12,818 bases of DNA, taken from contig JAOADG010000020.1 in the NCBI GenBank assembly GCA_026417415.1, forward strand, positions 1 to 12,818. The letters are read 5' to 3'. The stretch comes from a bacterium (lineage in GTDB: Bacteria; Electryoneota; JAOADG01). The notes under the pieces were generated by a model. That model searched no databases and was not told where the DNA came from. It saw only the letters and a program-made list of their open reading frames with translations. Shown here piece by piece: positions 1-6,913 of this stretch (within the stretch, counting starts at the first letter, position 1; the number at the start of each line of letters is the position of its first letter). Made by a program: the position numbers and the translations under genes.

Positions 1-179
1 TAGCAATACTTGGTTTCAATGTAGATATTTTTACCAGTGACTTTGTAAAGATTTCTACCTTTCCGAGTCACATTCACTTCGTAAATTTCACCATACCCTG
101 GTTGTATAAAAAGAAAAAATAGACACAATGAAATCAACCCAATGATGAATTTACTTAAGAATTGGATTCTGTGGTACAA
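1..179 (-). CDS. Secreted hypothetical protein, N-terminal part only (runs off the window start)
   Basis: An open minus-strand frame runs from about 179 down to base 1 without a stop. From the TTG at 179 it reads MYHRIQFLSK, then the hydrophobic run FIIGLISLCLFFLFI, then QPGYGEIYEVNVTRKG and NLYKV..NIYIETKYC at the edge. This is a good export signal (basic start, hydrophobic core, short polar end) followed by a beta-rich mature part. No in-frame ATG exists. The start is either TTG at 179, overlapping the lipoprotein gene by 29 bases, or TTG at 137, which gives a shorter signal; neither has a clear ribosome binding site. It follows the lipoprotein gene on the same strand, so the two are probably co-transcribed and translationally coupled. 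The mature part resembles short conserved exported proteins of unknown role. The gene is fairly sure, the start is not. Confidence 0.6.
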   Translation of the reverse strand, partial: MYHRIQFLSKFIIGLISLCLFFLFIQPGYGEIYEVNVTRKGRNLYKVTGKNIYIETKYC

Positions 180-915
180 AATGAATGGTGTACTTGTCAT
201 TCCCTAGTTCCATTATCAACTTAAAAGTTACGTGTTTTATATATTGAATAAATAACGGACTATCTTTTTGATTTGACAACTGATATAGATTTATTTTTAT
301 TATCCCAGTGATACCTTGATTCGGTAATAGAGAGTGTCGTTTCAACAAACTTGCATTGATTTCTGCATACTGTTGATTTTGGTGCTGCTGTAACCTCCCA
401 AGTTGTTCCATATTTTTTTGTTGAACTTCATACTTTTTTGTATAATCAATGGTTGTGGATTGAAGATTTATATCATGTCCATTTACTGTTCCATACGTAC
501 TCTGAGTGGAAACCCCAGCACTAAAACTCGATAATGCACTTGCAAATGATGCTACAAATAAGTTCCAATCATGCTGGCTTTTGATTTTTTTCATATACCC
601 TTTTGCATTATATACCCTTAAAGAGTACTCATTTTCATTATTATAACTTGCAAGAAATTGAAACTTCTCCGGAATTATATGGAGTAACGTATCCGAAGTA
701 TTTTTTATAATTAAGTTCAAGGTGATTTCATTGGAAGTAGATTGATAACCATAAATTCCGATAGTACTCTCTAATCCTTGAACTACAATTACTTCATTGT
801 CTTCAAAGTAAAAAATTTTCTCATGGTTTGGATCAACGATTTGAGGGGATAATAAATAATAACTTGGTGCGCAACCTAAAAACAACCAAGGAAAAATAAG
901 AAGTAAGTACCTCAT
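151..915 (-). CDS. Putative lipoprotein of unknown function
   Basis: 254 aa. The N-terminus MRYLLLIFPWLFLGCAP is a lipoprotein signal with lipobox LFLGC, predicting lipidation at Cys15 and cleavage before it; Ala at +2 would not retain it at the inner membrane under E. coli rules. Residues about 40-105 are strand-rich with a pattern like small immunoglobulin-like beta-sandwiches (NLIIKNTSDTLLHI). Residues about 120-160 are rich in Ala, Ser, Gly and Thr, and 160-195 is polar and Gln-rich (MEQLGRLQQHQNQQ), possibly a short coiled coil. The ATG at 915 has AGGAG about 8 bases upstream, lying over the end of the preceding gene, whose stop is only 2 bases away. This points to one operon with the 99-aa secreted protein. 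I do not recognise a named family. Confidence 0.8.
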   Translation of the reverse strand: MRYLLLIFPWLFLGCAPSYYLLSPQIVDPNHEKIFYFEDNEVIVVQGLESTIGIYGYQSTSNEITLNLIIKNTSDTLLHIIPEKFQFLASYNNENEYSLRVYNAKGYMKKIKSQHDWNLFVASFASALSSFSAGVSTQSTYGTVNGHDINLQSTTIDYTKKYEVQQKNMEQLGRLQQHQNQQYAEINASLLKRHSLLPNQGITGIIKINLYQLSNQKDSPLFIQYIKHVTFKLIMELGNDKYTIHFVPQNPILK

Positions 916-917
916 CT

Positions 918-1217
918 CTATCTCCTGAGTTTATAAGGATCAAAAGATTGATTGGGTTTGATTTGATACGGATAATTCCATTGTGGGGGTGTCACTTGAG
1001 TACCCCAACTTCCTGTATAGGGATTAATGTTGCCTTTGGTACTCCAGTTGTTGTAAAAATTGCCATCTGGAAATGAGCGATAGTGTTGATTGACGAATGT
1101 TCCGTTGGATCGTATATAACTTCTTACATACACATCATTCGTACCCGCTACTAAAGATGAATTGAAAACACATAAAACGAAAAATAAACCGATCAAAATG
1201 GTTTGAATTGCTTTCAT
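918..1217 (-). CDS. Small secreted protein with an Asn-Pro-Tyr-Thr-Gly motif
   Basis: 99 aa with a signal peptide: MKAIQTILIGLFFVLCVFNSSLVAG, probable cleavage near Ala24. The mature part begins VYVRSYIRSNGTFVNQHYRS and continues through DGNFYNNWSTKGNINPYTG. This matches a pattern common in short bacterial exported proteins (V+VRGY.R.dGTyV..H.R...dg...nNws..GN.NPYTG), often annotated as hypothetical; no function is established that I know of. About 75 residues remain after cleavage, with many Asn, Tyr and Pro and no Cys. The ATG at 1217 has AGGAG about 6 bases upstream, which fixes the start. It lies 2 bases before the lipoprotein gene and should be co-transcribed with it. Confidence 0.8.
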   Translation of the reverse strand: MKAIQTILIGLFFVLCVFNSSLVAGTNDVYVRSYIRSNGTFVNQHYRSFPDGNFYNNWSTKGNINPYTGSWGTQVTPPQWNYPYQIKPNQSFDPYKLRR

Positions 1218-1248
1218 GTTCTACTCCTATAGATTACCAAAACAAGGT

Positions 1249-1304
1249 TTGCCATCTTGAGAGAACTTAAACAGGGGACACCGCCTTTTCTATCAAGATG
1301 GCAA
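1249..1304. repeat. Perfect 12-bp inverted repeat around a 32-base spacer
   Basis: The arms are TTGCCATCTTGA (1249-1260) and TCAAGATGGCAA (1293-1304), perfectly complementary. The spacer contains GGGGACACCGCC followed by TTTT. It lies between the stop of the barrel gene (1324) and the start of the 99-aa secreted protein (1217). On the minus strand the second arm is followed by ACCTTGTTTTGG, so it could end transcription of the barrel gene, though the loop is long and the T tract poor. The alternative is a REP-like or miniature mobile palindrome, since GGGGACA-type cores occur in repeats linked to IS200-like REP transposases. That likeness is from memory and weak. Confidence 0.7.
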
Positions 1305-1323
1305 TAAAATTCCTTATACTCAA

Positions 1324-1911
1324 TCAATACAACATTCCGTTCACTGTTAACATAATCGCAGTTGTGTTCGTGGTCAGTGTTACACCATTCACTGTTTCAG
1401 ATGGTTCACCAAACCCCATACTTAGTTCTACACACCAATGTTTAGAAAATTCATAACCTGCTCCGAACATCACCCCTGAACCAGTAGAGCTGTTATCTCC
1501 ACTACTGCTCCATGCAATCCAAGTAGATCTACCAAAACCTCCGGAAAAATAGAAAGATGGTGCTTCTGTTTTGAGGTAATAACTTCCCGAGATAGTACCA
1601 TACCCAGCAGCCATATCCGAGGTACTTCCCGCAGCATTATCCATTTCAAACCAATTCACCTTTGAACTCCAGTAGATTGACCACTGATTTTGTGGAGCGT
1701 ACCCTATTTTGAAATTGGTCACAAATGGGTTCTTAGATTCTGAGCCAGAAACTGATCTATAAGGCGTGGACAGTTCTTGAGTGTAACTAATGCTTCCAAA
1801 TCCAATCCCAAAGCCGAGAATAAATCCTTGTCGTTCGTTATCAAAAGCATAAAGCGAGTGTGAAAAAACAAATATACAAAAGAGAATAGATAAACAGATC
1901 ATTTTGTACAT
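1324..1911 (-). CDS. Small outer-membrane beta-barrel protein
   Basis: 195 aa from the ATG at 1911. The signal peptide is MYKMICLSILFCIFVFSHSLYA, cleaved before FDNERQ. The mature part of about 173 residues alternates polar and apolar residues in strands split by Gly/Ser-rich turns: FILGFGIGFGSISYT, FVTNFKIGYAP, WSIYWSSKVNWFEM, GTISGSYYL, FYFSGGFGR, GVMFGAGYEF, WCVELSMGFG and AIMLTVNGMLY. That is about eight strands, with a C-terminal aromatic (Tyr) as in outer-membrane barrels. Size and pattern fit the eight-stranded OmpA/OmpW-like group. The frame stays open to a TTG at 1977, but AGGAG (1917-1921) lies 5 bases before the ATG at 1911, which begins exactly at the signal peptide, so I chose that start. 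No OmpA-like C-terminal peptidoglycan domain follows. Confidence 0.82.
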   Translation of the reverse strand: MYKMICLSILFCIFVFSHSLYAFDNERQGFILGFGIGFGSISYTQELSTPYRSVSGSESKNPFVTNFKIGYAPQNQWSIYWSSKVNWFEMDNAAGSTSDMAAGYGTISGSYYLKTEAPSFYFSGGFGRSTWIAWSSSGDNSSTGSGVMFGAGYEFSKHWCVELSMGFGEPSETVNGVTLTTNTTAIMLTVNGMLY

Positions 1912-1916
1912 ATTGA

Positions 1917-1921
1917 CTCCT
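1917..1921 (-). promoter_or_regulatory. Ribosome binding site fixing the barrel-gene start
   Basis: On the minus strand AGGAG is followed by TCAAT and then the ATG at 1911. It decides the start over the longer frame that opens at 1977, where no such site is seen and where the signal peptide would be buried behind 22 extra residues. Confidence 0.75.
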
Positions 1922-2018
1922 GTGTCTGGTGGTGAACGATGGAAAGAACTCCCAATCACGTAAAGAGGCATCATCAAACCACAATGAACTTAATGATTAC
2001 ATCATCATCTACAAATGG

Positions 2019-2047
2019 AATATAAATTCACAAGTTGAAAAAATCAA
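2019..2047 (-). promoter_or_regulatory. Candidate sigma70-type promoter for the outer-membrane barrel gene
   Basis: Reading the minus strand, TTGATT (2047-2042) and TATATT (2024-2019) are 17 bases apart, close to the TTGACA-N17-TATAAT consensus. Transcription would start near 2012, giving an untranslated leader of about 100 bases before the ATG at 1911. The surroundings are AT-rich, so chance matches are likely; the ideal spacing and correct orientation are the support. Confidence 0.4.
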
Positions 2048-2078
2048 GCAAAAGGTTGTGAATAATAAAATTTCCAAA

Positions 2079-2095
2079 ACGTCAAAAACTGACGT
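2079..2095. repeat. Short dyad ACGTCA-N5-TGACGT
   Basis: Two 6-base arms, ACGTCA (2079-2084) and TGACGT (2090-2095), are perfect complements around AAAAC. An outer pair, CCAAAAC (2074-2080) and GTTTTGG (2112-2118), is also complementary but overlaps the inner arm by two bases, so the two are alternatives. The site lies about 30 bases upstream of the candidate barrel-gene promoter, where an operator could sit. It may equally be a chance dyad in AT-rich DNA. Confidence 0.3.
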
Positions 2096-2116
2096 GCTGT
2101 AATGTTTTTTTGTTTT

Positions 2117-2188
2117 GGTTAATTGGAAAGGTCAAAAGCAAATTCAAATTTCACGAAGACAACTTCAAAACTGGTTAGAAAGGTCAAA
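2117..2188. repeat. Direct repeat with core GAAAGGTCAAA, two copies
   Basis: GAAAGGTCAAA occurs at 2126-2136 and 2178-2188, 52 bases apart (about five helical turns). Each copy is preceded by GGTTA, directly in the second copy and with four extra bases (ATTG) in the first. The copies lie between the microprotein gene and the barrel-gene promoter. Two same-orientation copies on one helix face would suit an activator or repressor site, but nothing in the window identifies a regulator. Confidence 0.35.
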
Positions 2189-2234
2189 TTGAAGCGTCTA
2201 AAAGAATAAAGGGGAATGGCGTTATTTGGGCCTG

Positions 2235-2357
2235 TTATTGATCTTCTTTTTCAACGTTACCATCCAGTTTCTCATCTGATTTAAAGCGCAATTTAATCAC
2301 AAAATATACTACCAATCCCACGAAACAACCTAAAAGTCCATAAAGATAAGGTTCCAT
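2235..2357 (-). CDS. 40-aa single-pass membrane microprotein
   Basis: The ATG at 2357 is preceded by TAGGAGGAATC, the most complete Shine-Dalgarno site in the window. The product is 40 aa: MEPYLYGLLGCFVGLVVYFV, then IKLRFKSDEK, then LDGNVEKEDQ. Residues about 4-21 form one hydrophobic helix; the Lys/Arg cluster (IKLRFK) right after it predicts, by the positive-inside rule, an outward N-terminus and a cytoplasmic tail of about 18 charged residues. The helix holds Gly8-Leu-Leu-Gly and Gly14, the kind of small-residue face used for helix pairing. The gene stands alone on the minus strand in a long spacer, about 120 bases from the repeats at 2126-2188 and far from the barrel gene. No known family is recognised. 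Confidence 0.6.
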   Translation of the reverse strand: MEPYLYGLLGCFVGLVVYFVIKLRFKSDEKLDGNVEKEDQ

Positions 2358-2360
2358 GAT

Positions 2361-2367
2361 TCCTCCT
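2361..2367 (-). promoter_or_regulatory. Strong ribosome binding site of the 40-aa microprotein
   Basis: Minus-strand AGGAGGA, with a short spacer (AATC) before the ATG at 2357. It is the main evidence, together with the membrane helix, that this very short frame is translated. Confidence 0.65.
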
Positions 2368-2901
2368 AGACCGAACGGCGTTGATTTGTATACTTATTTT
2401 TATGAAACAAAATGAAACGATATAGATTCTTACACCTGATAGTAATTATTGAAGTGTAAAATTAAATAAATAGAATTAAAGAATATACAGTTCATTACGA
2501 AGGTAATTGGTTCAAAATGAATTGTCAAGTTAGGTTTATTCAATTGAATTTTTTTAAAGACGAATTCTATTGAATAGGTTATTCCATTATATGTTTAAAG
2601 TTCAACAAAATTTCCAATGTTGTAAATTTTTGTAGGTGTTTTTATTGTATCTAACAATTCTTTTTTAATCTATTGGTCCAATCAAAATGAGAAGACCCGT
2701 ACGATTTCAAAAACTTTATGGATTCTTTCCAATCACAGAAAGTACAATGGTTCATAAGGCACCAAGTGCGCTGAAACACCAACTCAATGACACAGATTAC
2801 TTTCTTAATTTGCTAATTTTACAAATTCTTGATTACATTGCTATTTAGAATATCTTTAGTATTACTTCAAAGAAAACACAGAGTCGTTATCGAGTAGAAG
2901 A
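2368..2901. other. AT-rich intergenic region upstream of the glycan operon
   Basis: No convincing gene is seen here. It includes the palindrome TTCAATTGAA (2539-2548), part of a larger dyad TATTCAAT (2537-2544) / ATTGAATA (2569-2576), and many T and A runs. On the minus strand TATACA, about 40 bases before the microprotein ATG, could serve as a -10 box but has no good -35. A 53-codon plus-strand frame at 2687-2848 lacks a ribosome binding site. The region must carry the promoters for both the operon (plus) and the microprotein (minus). Confidence 0.5.
2829..2858 (+). promoter_or_regulatory. Tentative promoter of the glycan operon
   Basis: TTGATT (2829-2834) and TATCTT (2851-2856) are 16 bases apart, a weak sigma70 fit. 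The same bases also resemble the Bacteroidetes-type promoter (TTG, 19 bases, TATCTTTA against TAnnTTTG). Transcription would begin about 35-40 bases before the GH38 ATG at 2902. It is the best candidate near the start, not a strong match. Confidence 0.25.
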
Positions 2902-5900
2902 ATGAATCAGAAACAACCGAACCAACTTTTTACCTGTACCTTTCACGGATCGGCACAATCTTTATGGACTACCATTTCTGGGTATGATCAAACCTTATCG
3001 GGCAACTCCATCACTTACCAGTCCCCACATCCCAACGTCAAAAAAGGGCTTATCACCCGTGCGAAAGAAGGATTTCTTTCTATCCGTTGGCAAAGTGCTG
3101 TGGTACCCGACAATATTGAAGGTATGCTCCAGTTGGTGTTGCTAATCGGGATGGGTGGACCACAGTGGGCACCTCACGCATTTCACTTGGAAGTCAATCA
3201 CCAGTTGCTTTTTACCTTTTCCACCTATACCAATGGAACGTCAAGCAATTGGCTTAGGAAACACGAAAATGGTGCAGAGCTTGAGTTTCGGAAATTGTAT
3301 CAAGATGTTCATCAAGATGTATTTGGATATCTATTGCTGCGCTTACCCTCTACGGGGTACACTCGCGGTGAACCGCTGCACTTGGCGCTTAAGACCGAAG
3401 ATGCGCAAAGCAATGATTGGATCATCGTATTTGAACATCGGATTGGAAAACGCCCGTTTTTTCAAGTTGAACCCCTTTTGAAACACGAAGAGCATCATCT
3501 GGTTCAATTGGTTCGGATGGTGGTAGATGCCCTTGAAGACCAACAACTTTATATCCTTACCCCACAAAAAGAAATGCATTTTTCTTTGTCAATCGGTATC
3601 CATACGTTTGAAATCCCTATCCCTGCAGTAGAAACCGTTTCCGAAGAAAACATAATTCTAAACTATGCAGATCAAACCACTGAAACCGTTTCATTACGGC
3701 TTACACCCCTACGGCAACGGACCGTATATATCCTCCCCTACTCCCACAACGATATTGGGTACACGCACCACCAATTTGAAGTGGAAAAAAGACAATGGCA
3801 ACATATTGAACAAGCGGTTGAACTTTGGGAGCAGACCCGCTCCCGTCCCAACGGCGAATCAAGCAAATGGAATCTTGAGGTGTTGTGGGCACTGGATACG
3901 TGGCTTCAATCCACTACAAGACCTTGGAAAAACCGTTTTTGGAGAGCCGTCCAAGAAGGGGGTATCGGTCTGAATGCACTTTATGCCAACTTTTTAACGG
4001 GGATGGCTTCAGAACAAGAACTGTACCATTTTATTCAATTTGCTAAAGAATTGTGTGATCAACATCCAATACAGATTGATACTGCTGTAATGACCGATAT
4101 TCCTGGGTGCAATTGGGGATTGGTGAAAGTTTTGGCTGAAAATGGGATACGCTTTTTTTTATCTGCACCCAATGAATTTGATCGGGTTGGCAACATCTAC
4201 CAACAAGGTGACCAGCCGTTCTACTGGCTTGATCCCACCCAACAATATAAGATACTTTTTTGGATTGCAGGTGCAAGTTATTCCCTATTTCACCGTGGAC
4301 CACTTAGTAAAATGGGAGTGGAGCGGATGTTAGAATACTTAAGAACCTTGGAGACAAATCAATACCCCTATGATATGGTTGCACTCCCTTACACCATCGG
4401 AGGGGATAATGGACCTCCTGATCCGACTTTATCTGATTTCGTAGCGGAATGGAACCGACATTATGTTTCACCGACTTTGCGAATTGCAACGGTTACAGAA
4501 TTTTTTCACGATTTTGAAAAACAATACGGGAAAACTTTACCAACCCAATGGGGTGATTTGACCCCATATTGGGAAGATGGAGTTGGGAGCACTGCACGCG
4601 AAACGGCAATGGTACGGAACGCTGTAGATCTGTTGGTGCAAGCAGAGGCACTACAAACCTATCATTTCAAAAAGAATTCTCCGACCAAACAAATCCAAAG
4701 GGTTTGGCATCAAATTTTACTGTACGATGAACATACTTGGGGTGCATACAACAGCGTTTCTGAACCGGACCTCCCTGAAGTTAAAGCCCAATGGCACACC
4801 AAACAAAGGTTCGCTATTCAAGCTTACCAAGGAGCCACAAAACTATTGGATCGCACTTTACAAAAACTGTATCGCCATTTTGGAAAAGAGTCCGATGGGA
4901 TCGTGGTGAATTCTTTACCATGGGAGGAAAGCGGATGGGTTACGATTCCTAATCAGCCCCATTGGAAGAGCATCTTTCTTCTCAACACCAAGCAGTTGCT
5001 TCCCATTTACCACGATGATCCTTTTGCTCGGGTCTATATTCCCAAACTACTCCCATGGGAAATAAGTGGATTTGAGGGGCGTGCAGAAATGGTGGAACCT
5101 TTATCGTTTCCGCAACTGAAACGGAGTGCTTACCATATTGAAAATGAGTTCCTTCGCCTTGAGGTGAATCCACTTAGCGGTGCAATCCAAAGTTTGGTTA
5201 CCTTAAACGATGGAAAAGAGTGGGTTCAACCCCAATCACAGTACGGTGTCGGCGAGTTTCTTACTATTCTCGGAAAATTTCCCAACCAAGCCCAGCGTTT
5301 ATCCAAAGTACATATTCAAACTTCAGTTCATGCTGCAAAAGCGCAAATCACTATTCAAGCCCAAGCCCCTACATGTGATCATTTTCAAGCATGCTATCGC
5401 CTCTATCCCTACCAAGATTTTTTTGAAATGGAAATCAAATTCGTTAAAAAACCTCTCCGAGCCAAAGAAGCGATGCATATTGCCTTTCCGTTTCAAGTAG
5501 AAGGTGGTGTAGTACGATACGATGTTCCTTTTGGGTTTGTCCAACCGGAAGTCAACCAATTGAAAGGTTCCAATAAGAATTTCTTTTGTGCCCAAAGTTG
5601 GTTTGATGTTTCCAATGATACCGTTGGTCTTTGTTGCGTGATGTTAGACAGTTTTCTAATAGAAACAGAGGATATGATCGCAGAAATCGGATGGCGACCA
5701 TTTGCCCTTGACAAACCGCCGGTATTTGCTTATCTTCTAAACAATTATTGGCATACAAACTACAAAGCCGATCAAGAAGGTCTGATCCGTTTTCGTTTTA
5801 TGATTAAACCACATTTAACCTTTTCATATGAAGAGAATGTGCGTTTTGCTTTACAGATGAAACAAAGTATAGTCAGTTTTGCAAAAGAATTTAATGAATC

Positions 5901-5922
5901 AATTCATTCCAACAGCATTTAA
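2902..5922 (+). CDS. GH38-like alpha-mannosidase, cytoplasmic
   Basis: 1006 aa, no signal peptide. Residues 1-270 form a beta-rich domain of unclear family. The catalytic domain starts at about 273 with RTVYILPYSHNDIGYT, where His282 and Asp284 match the zinc-binding H-x-D of GH38. It continues with GGIGLNALYANFLTG (353-367), then MTDIPGCNWG (397-406), in which Asp399 is the likely nucleophile and metal ligand, and LLYDEHTWGA (606-615), where His611 is a likely metal ligand. A C-terminal beta domain from about 740 (IENEFLRLEVNPLSGAIQSL) is typical of GH38. GH38 enzymes cleave alpha-mannosides with retention; the HNDIGY and TDIPG variants place this in a divergent bacterial branch, so the exact linkage is unknown. 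It is the first gene of a five-gene operon. The upstream site (GTAGAAGA) is weak. Confidence 0.82.
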   Translation: MNQKQPNQLFTCTFHGSAQSLWTTISGYDQTLSGNSITYQSPHPNVKKGLITRAKEGFLSIRWQSAVVPDNIEGMLQLVLLIGMGGPQWAPHAFHLEVNHQLLFTFSTYTNGTSSNWLRKHENGAELEFRKLYQDVHQDVFGYLLLRLPSTGYTRGEPLHLALKTEDAQSNDWIIVFEHRIGKRPFFQVEPLLKHEEHHLVQLVRMVVDALEDQQLYILTPQKEMHFSLSIGIHTFEIPIPAVETVSEENIILNYADQTTETVSLRLTPLRQRTVYILPYSHNDIGYTHHQFEVEKRQWQHIEQAVELWEQTRSRPNGESSKWNLEVLWALDTWLQSTTRPWKNRFWRAVQEGGIGLNALYANFLTGMASEQELYHFIQFAKELCDQHPIQIDTAVMTDIPGCNWGLVKVLAENGIRFFLSAPNEFDRVGNIYQQGDQPFYWLDPTQQYKILFWIAGASYSLFHRGPLSKMGVERMLEYLRTLETNQYPYDMVALPYTIGGDNGPPDPTLSDFVAEWNRHYVSPTLRIATVTEFFHDFEKQYGKTLPTQWGDLTPYWEDGVGSTARETAMVRNAVDLLVQAEALQTYHFKKNSPTKQIQRVWHQILLYDEHTWGAYNSVSEPDLPEVKAQWHTKQRFAIQAYQGATKLLDRTLQKLYRHFGKESDGIVVNSLPWEESGWVTIPNQPHWKSIFLLNTKQLLPIYHDDPFARVYIPKLLPWEISGFEGRAEMVEPLSFPQLKRSAYHIENEFLRLEVNPLSGAIQSLVTLNDGKEWVQPQSQYGVGEFLTILGKFPNQAQRLSKVHIQTSVHAAKAQITIQAQAPTCDHFQACYRLYPYQDFFEMEIKFVKKPLRAKEAMHIAFPFQVEGGVVRYDVPFGFVQPEVNQLKGSNKNFFCAQSWFDVSNDTVGLCCVMLDSFLIETEDMIAEIGWRPFALDKPPVFAYLLNNYWHTNYKADQEGLIRFRFMIKPHLTFSYEENVRFALQMKQSIVSFAKEFNESIHSNSI

Positions 5923-5938
5923 CCATTGAGGTGGTCCT

Positions 5939-6913
5939 ATGGCAATAGAACGATATGAAAAAAATCCTATATTAACCTATAGAGACATTCCCCCGATAAC
6001 CTATGCTTGGAATGATGTAAGCAGTGTTTTTAATCCTGCAGCCATTTTGTACGATAACAAAATCATTTTACTTTTGCGTATTCAAAATCGTGGACGAGAG
6101 ACCTCTTTTGCTGTGGCTGAAAGTCAAGATGGTAAATTGTTTCAAGTTCGTCCCAAACAGTTTGAAATTTTAGGTATTCCAAAACTGAATTCACCGATCT
6201 ACCATATCTATGACGCACGACTTACTCTGTTGGAAGGGAAAATTTACATGACCATTGCTATGGATCTTGACAATGTCACCCTTAGTGCTTTATGTGAAGT
6301 TCATCCAAATTTTGATTTTGCTAAATTTCTCTGCTTTTTGACGGATCTTGATTCACGCAATGCCGTGTTGTTTCCTGAAAAAATCAACGGTCACTATTAT
6401 GCGCTCATTCGCCCGAATAACGTTGCTGGTGCAATAGTAACCACAGGCAGCATCATCACACTTTTGTCCTCAACCGATTTAAACCATTGGCAAAACGTAG
6501 GAGAAGTAATGCAAGGTCGGCTACGGTATTGGGATGAATGGATTGGTGCAGGCCCACCACCGATTAAAACCAAGTATGGTTGGCTTTGCATCTATCATGG
6601 AGTAGCCACTCATTTTGGTGCTGGAAACATCTACCAAATGGGGGTCGCAATGCTTGACCGTACCCATCCTAACAAAGTGATTGGACGCTCCCGTTACAAC
6701 TGTTTGGAGCCAAGAGAACCCTACGAGTTGATGGGACAAGTACCGAATGTGGTCTTCCCTACCGGAATTGTCGTATTAAATTACGACGAAGAGGGAAATG
6801 CTTTACCCGAATCACGCTTTCTACTTTATTATGGTGCAGCAGATACTTGCGTAGCACTGGTACGAGGTACTATCCAAGATTTAATCAATGCCTGCTTTGA
6901 GGGGGCGCGATGA
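5939..6913 (+). CDS. GH130 beta-1,4-mannoside phosphorylase
   Basis: 324 aa, the usual length for GH130, no signal peptide. Motifs in order: YEKNPILTYRDIPP (6-19), VFNPAAILYDNKIILLLRIQN (30-50), YDARLT (91-96), DSRNAVLFPEKING (138-151), IGAGPPPIKT..GWLCIYHG (202-221) and VVFPTGIVV (271-279). Asp92 is the likely general acid. Arg140, Asn141, Arg158, Lys210 and His220 fall where GH130 phosphorylases bind phosphate, so phosphorolysis is more likely than hydrolysis. The family converts beta-mannosides plus phosphate to mannose-1-phosphate; beside GH38 and GH20 the likely substrate is Man-beta-1,4-GlcNAc from N-glycans, though beta-mannan oligosaccharides cannot be excluded. GAGGTGG sits 4 bases before the ATG, and the gap from GH38 is 16 bases. 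The stop overlaps the next start as ATGA. Confidence 0.9.
   Translation: MAIERYEKNPILTYRDIPPITYAWNDVSSVFNPAAILYDNKIILLLRIQNRGRETSFAVAESQDGKLFQVRPKQFEILGIPKLNSPIYHIYDARLTLLEGKIYMTIAMDLDNVTLSALCEVHPNFDFAKFLCFLTDLDSRNAVLFPEKINGHYYALIRPNNVAGAIVTTGSIITLLSSTDLNHWQNVGEVMQGRLRYWDEWIGAGPPPIKTKYGWLCIYHGVATHFGAGNIYQMGVAMLDRTHPNKVIGRSRYNCLEPREPYELMGQVPNVVFPTGIVVLNYDEEGNALPESRFLLYYGAADTCVALVRGTIQDLINACFEGAR

Noticed and set aside
1912-1977. N-terminal extension of the barrel gene to a TTG at 1977
   Set aside because: It would bury the signal peptide behind 22 residues; the AGGAG at 1917-1921 clearly serves the ATG at 1911.
2216-2284. 22-codon plus-strand frame (MALFGPVIDLLFQRY...) with GGGG just upstream
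   Set aside because: It is antisense to the better-supported microprotein, the purine run is too close to the ATG, and it is very short.
2537-2576. Dyad TATTCAAT / ATTGAATA with a T run
   Set aside because: It is all A and T except two pairs, with a 24-base loop, in very AT-rich DNA; chance is a sufficient explanation.
2687-2848. 53-codon plus-strand frame starting MRRPVRFQKLYGFF
   Set aside because: It has no ribosome binding site, sits where the operon promoter should be, and its product looks like no exported or membrane small protein. It could be a gene remnant, but nothing supports this.
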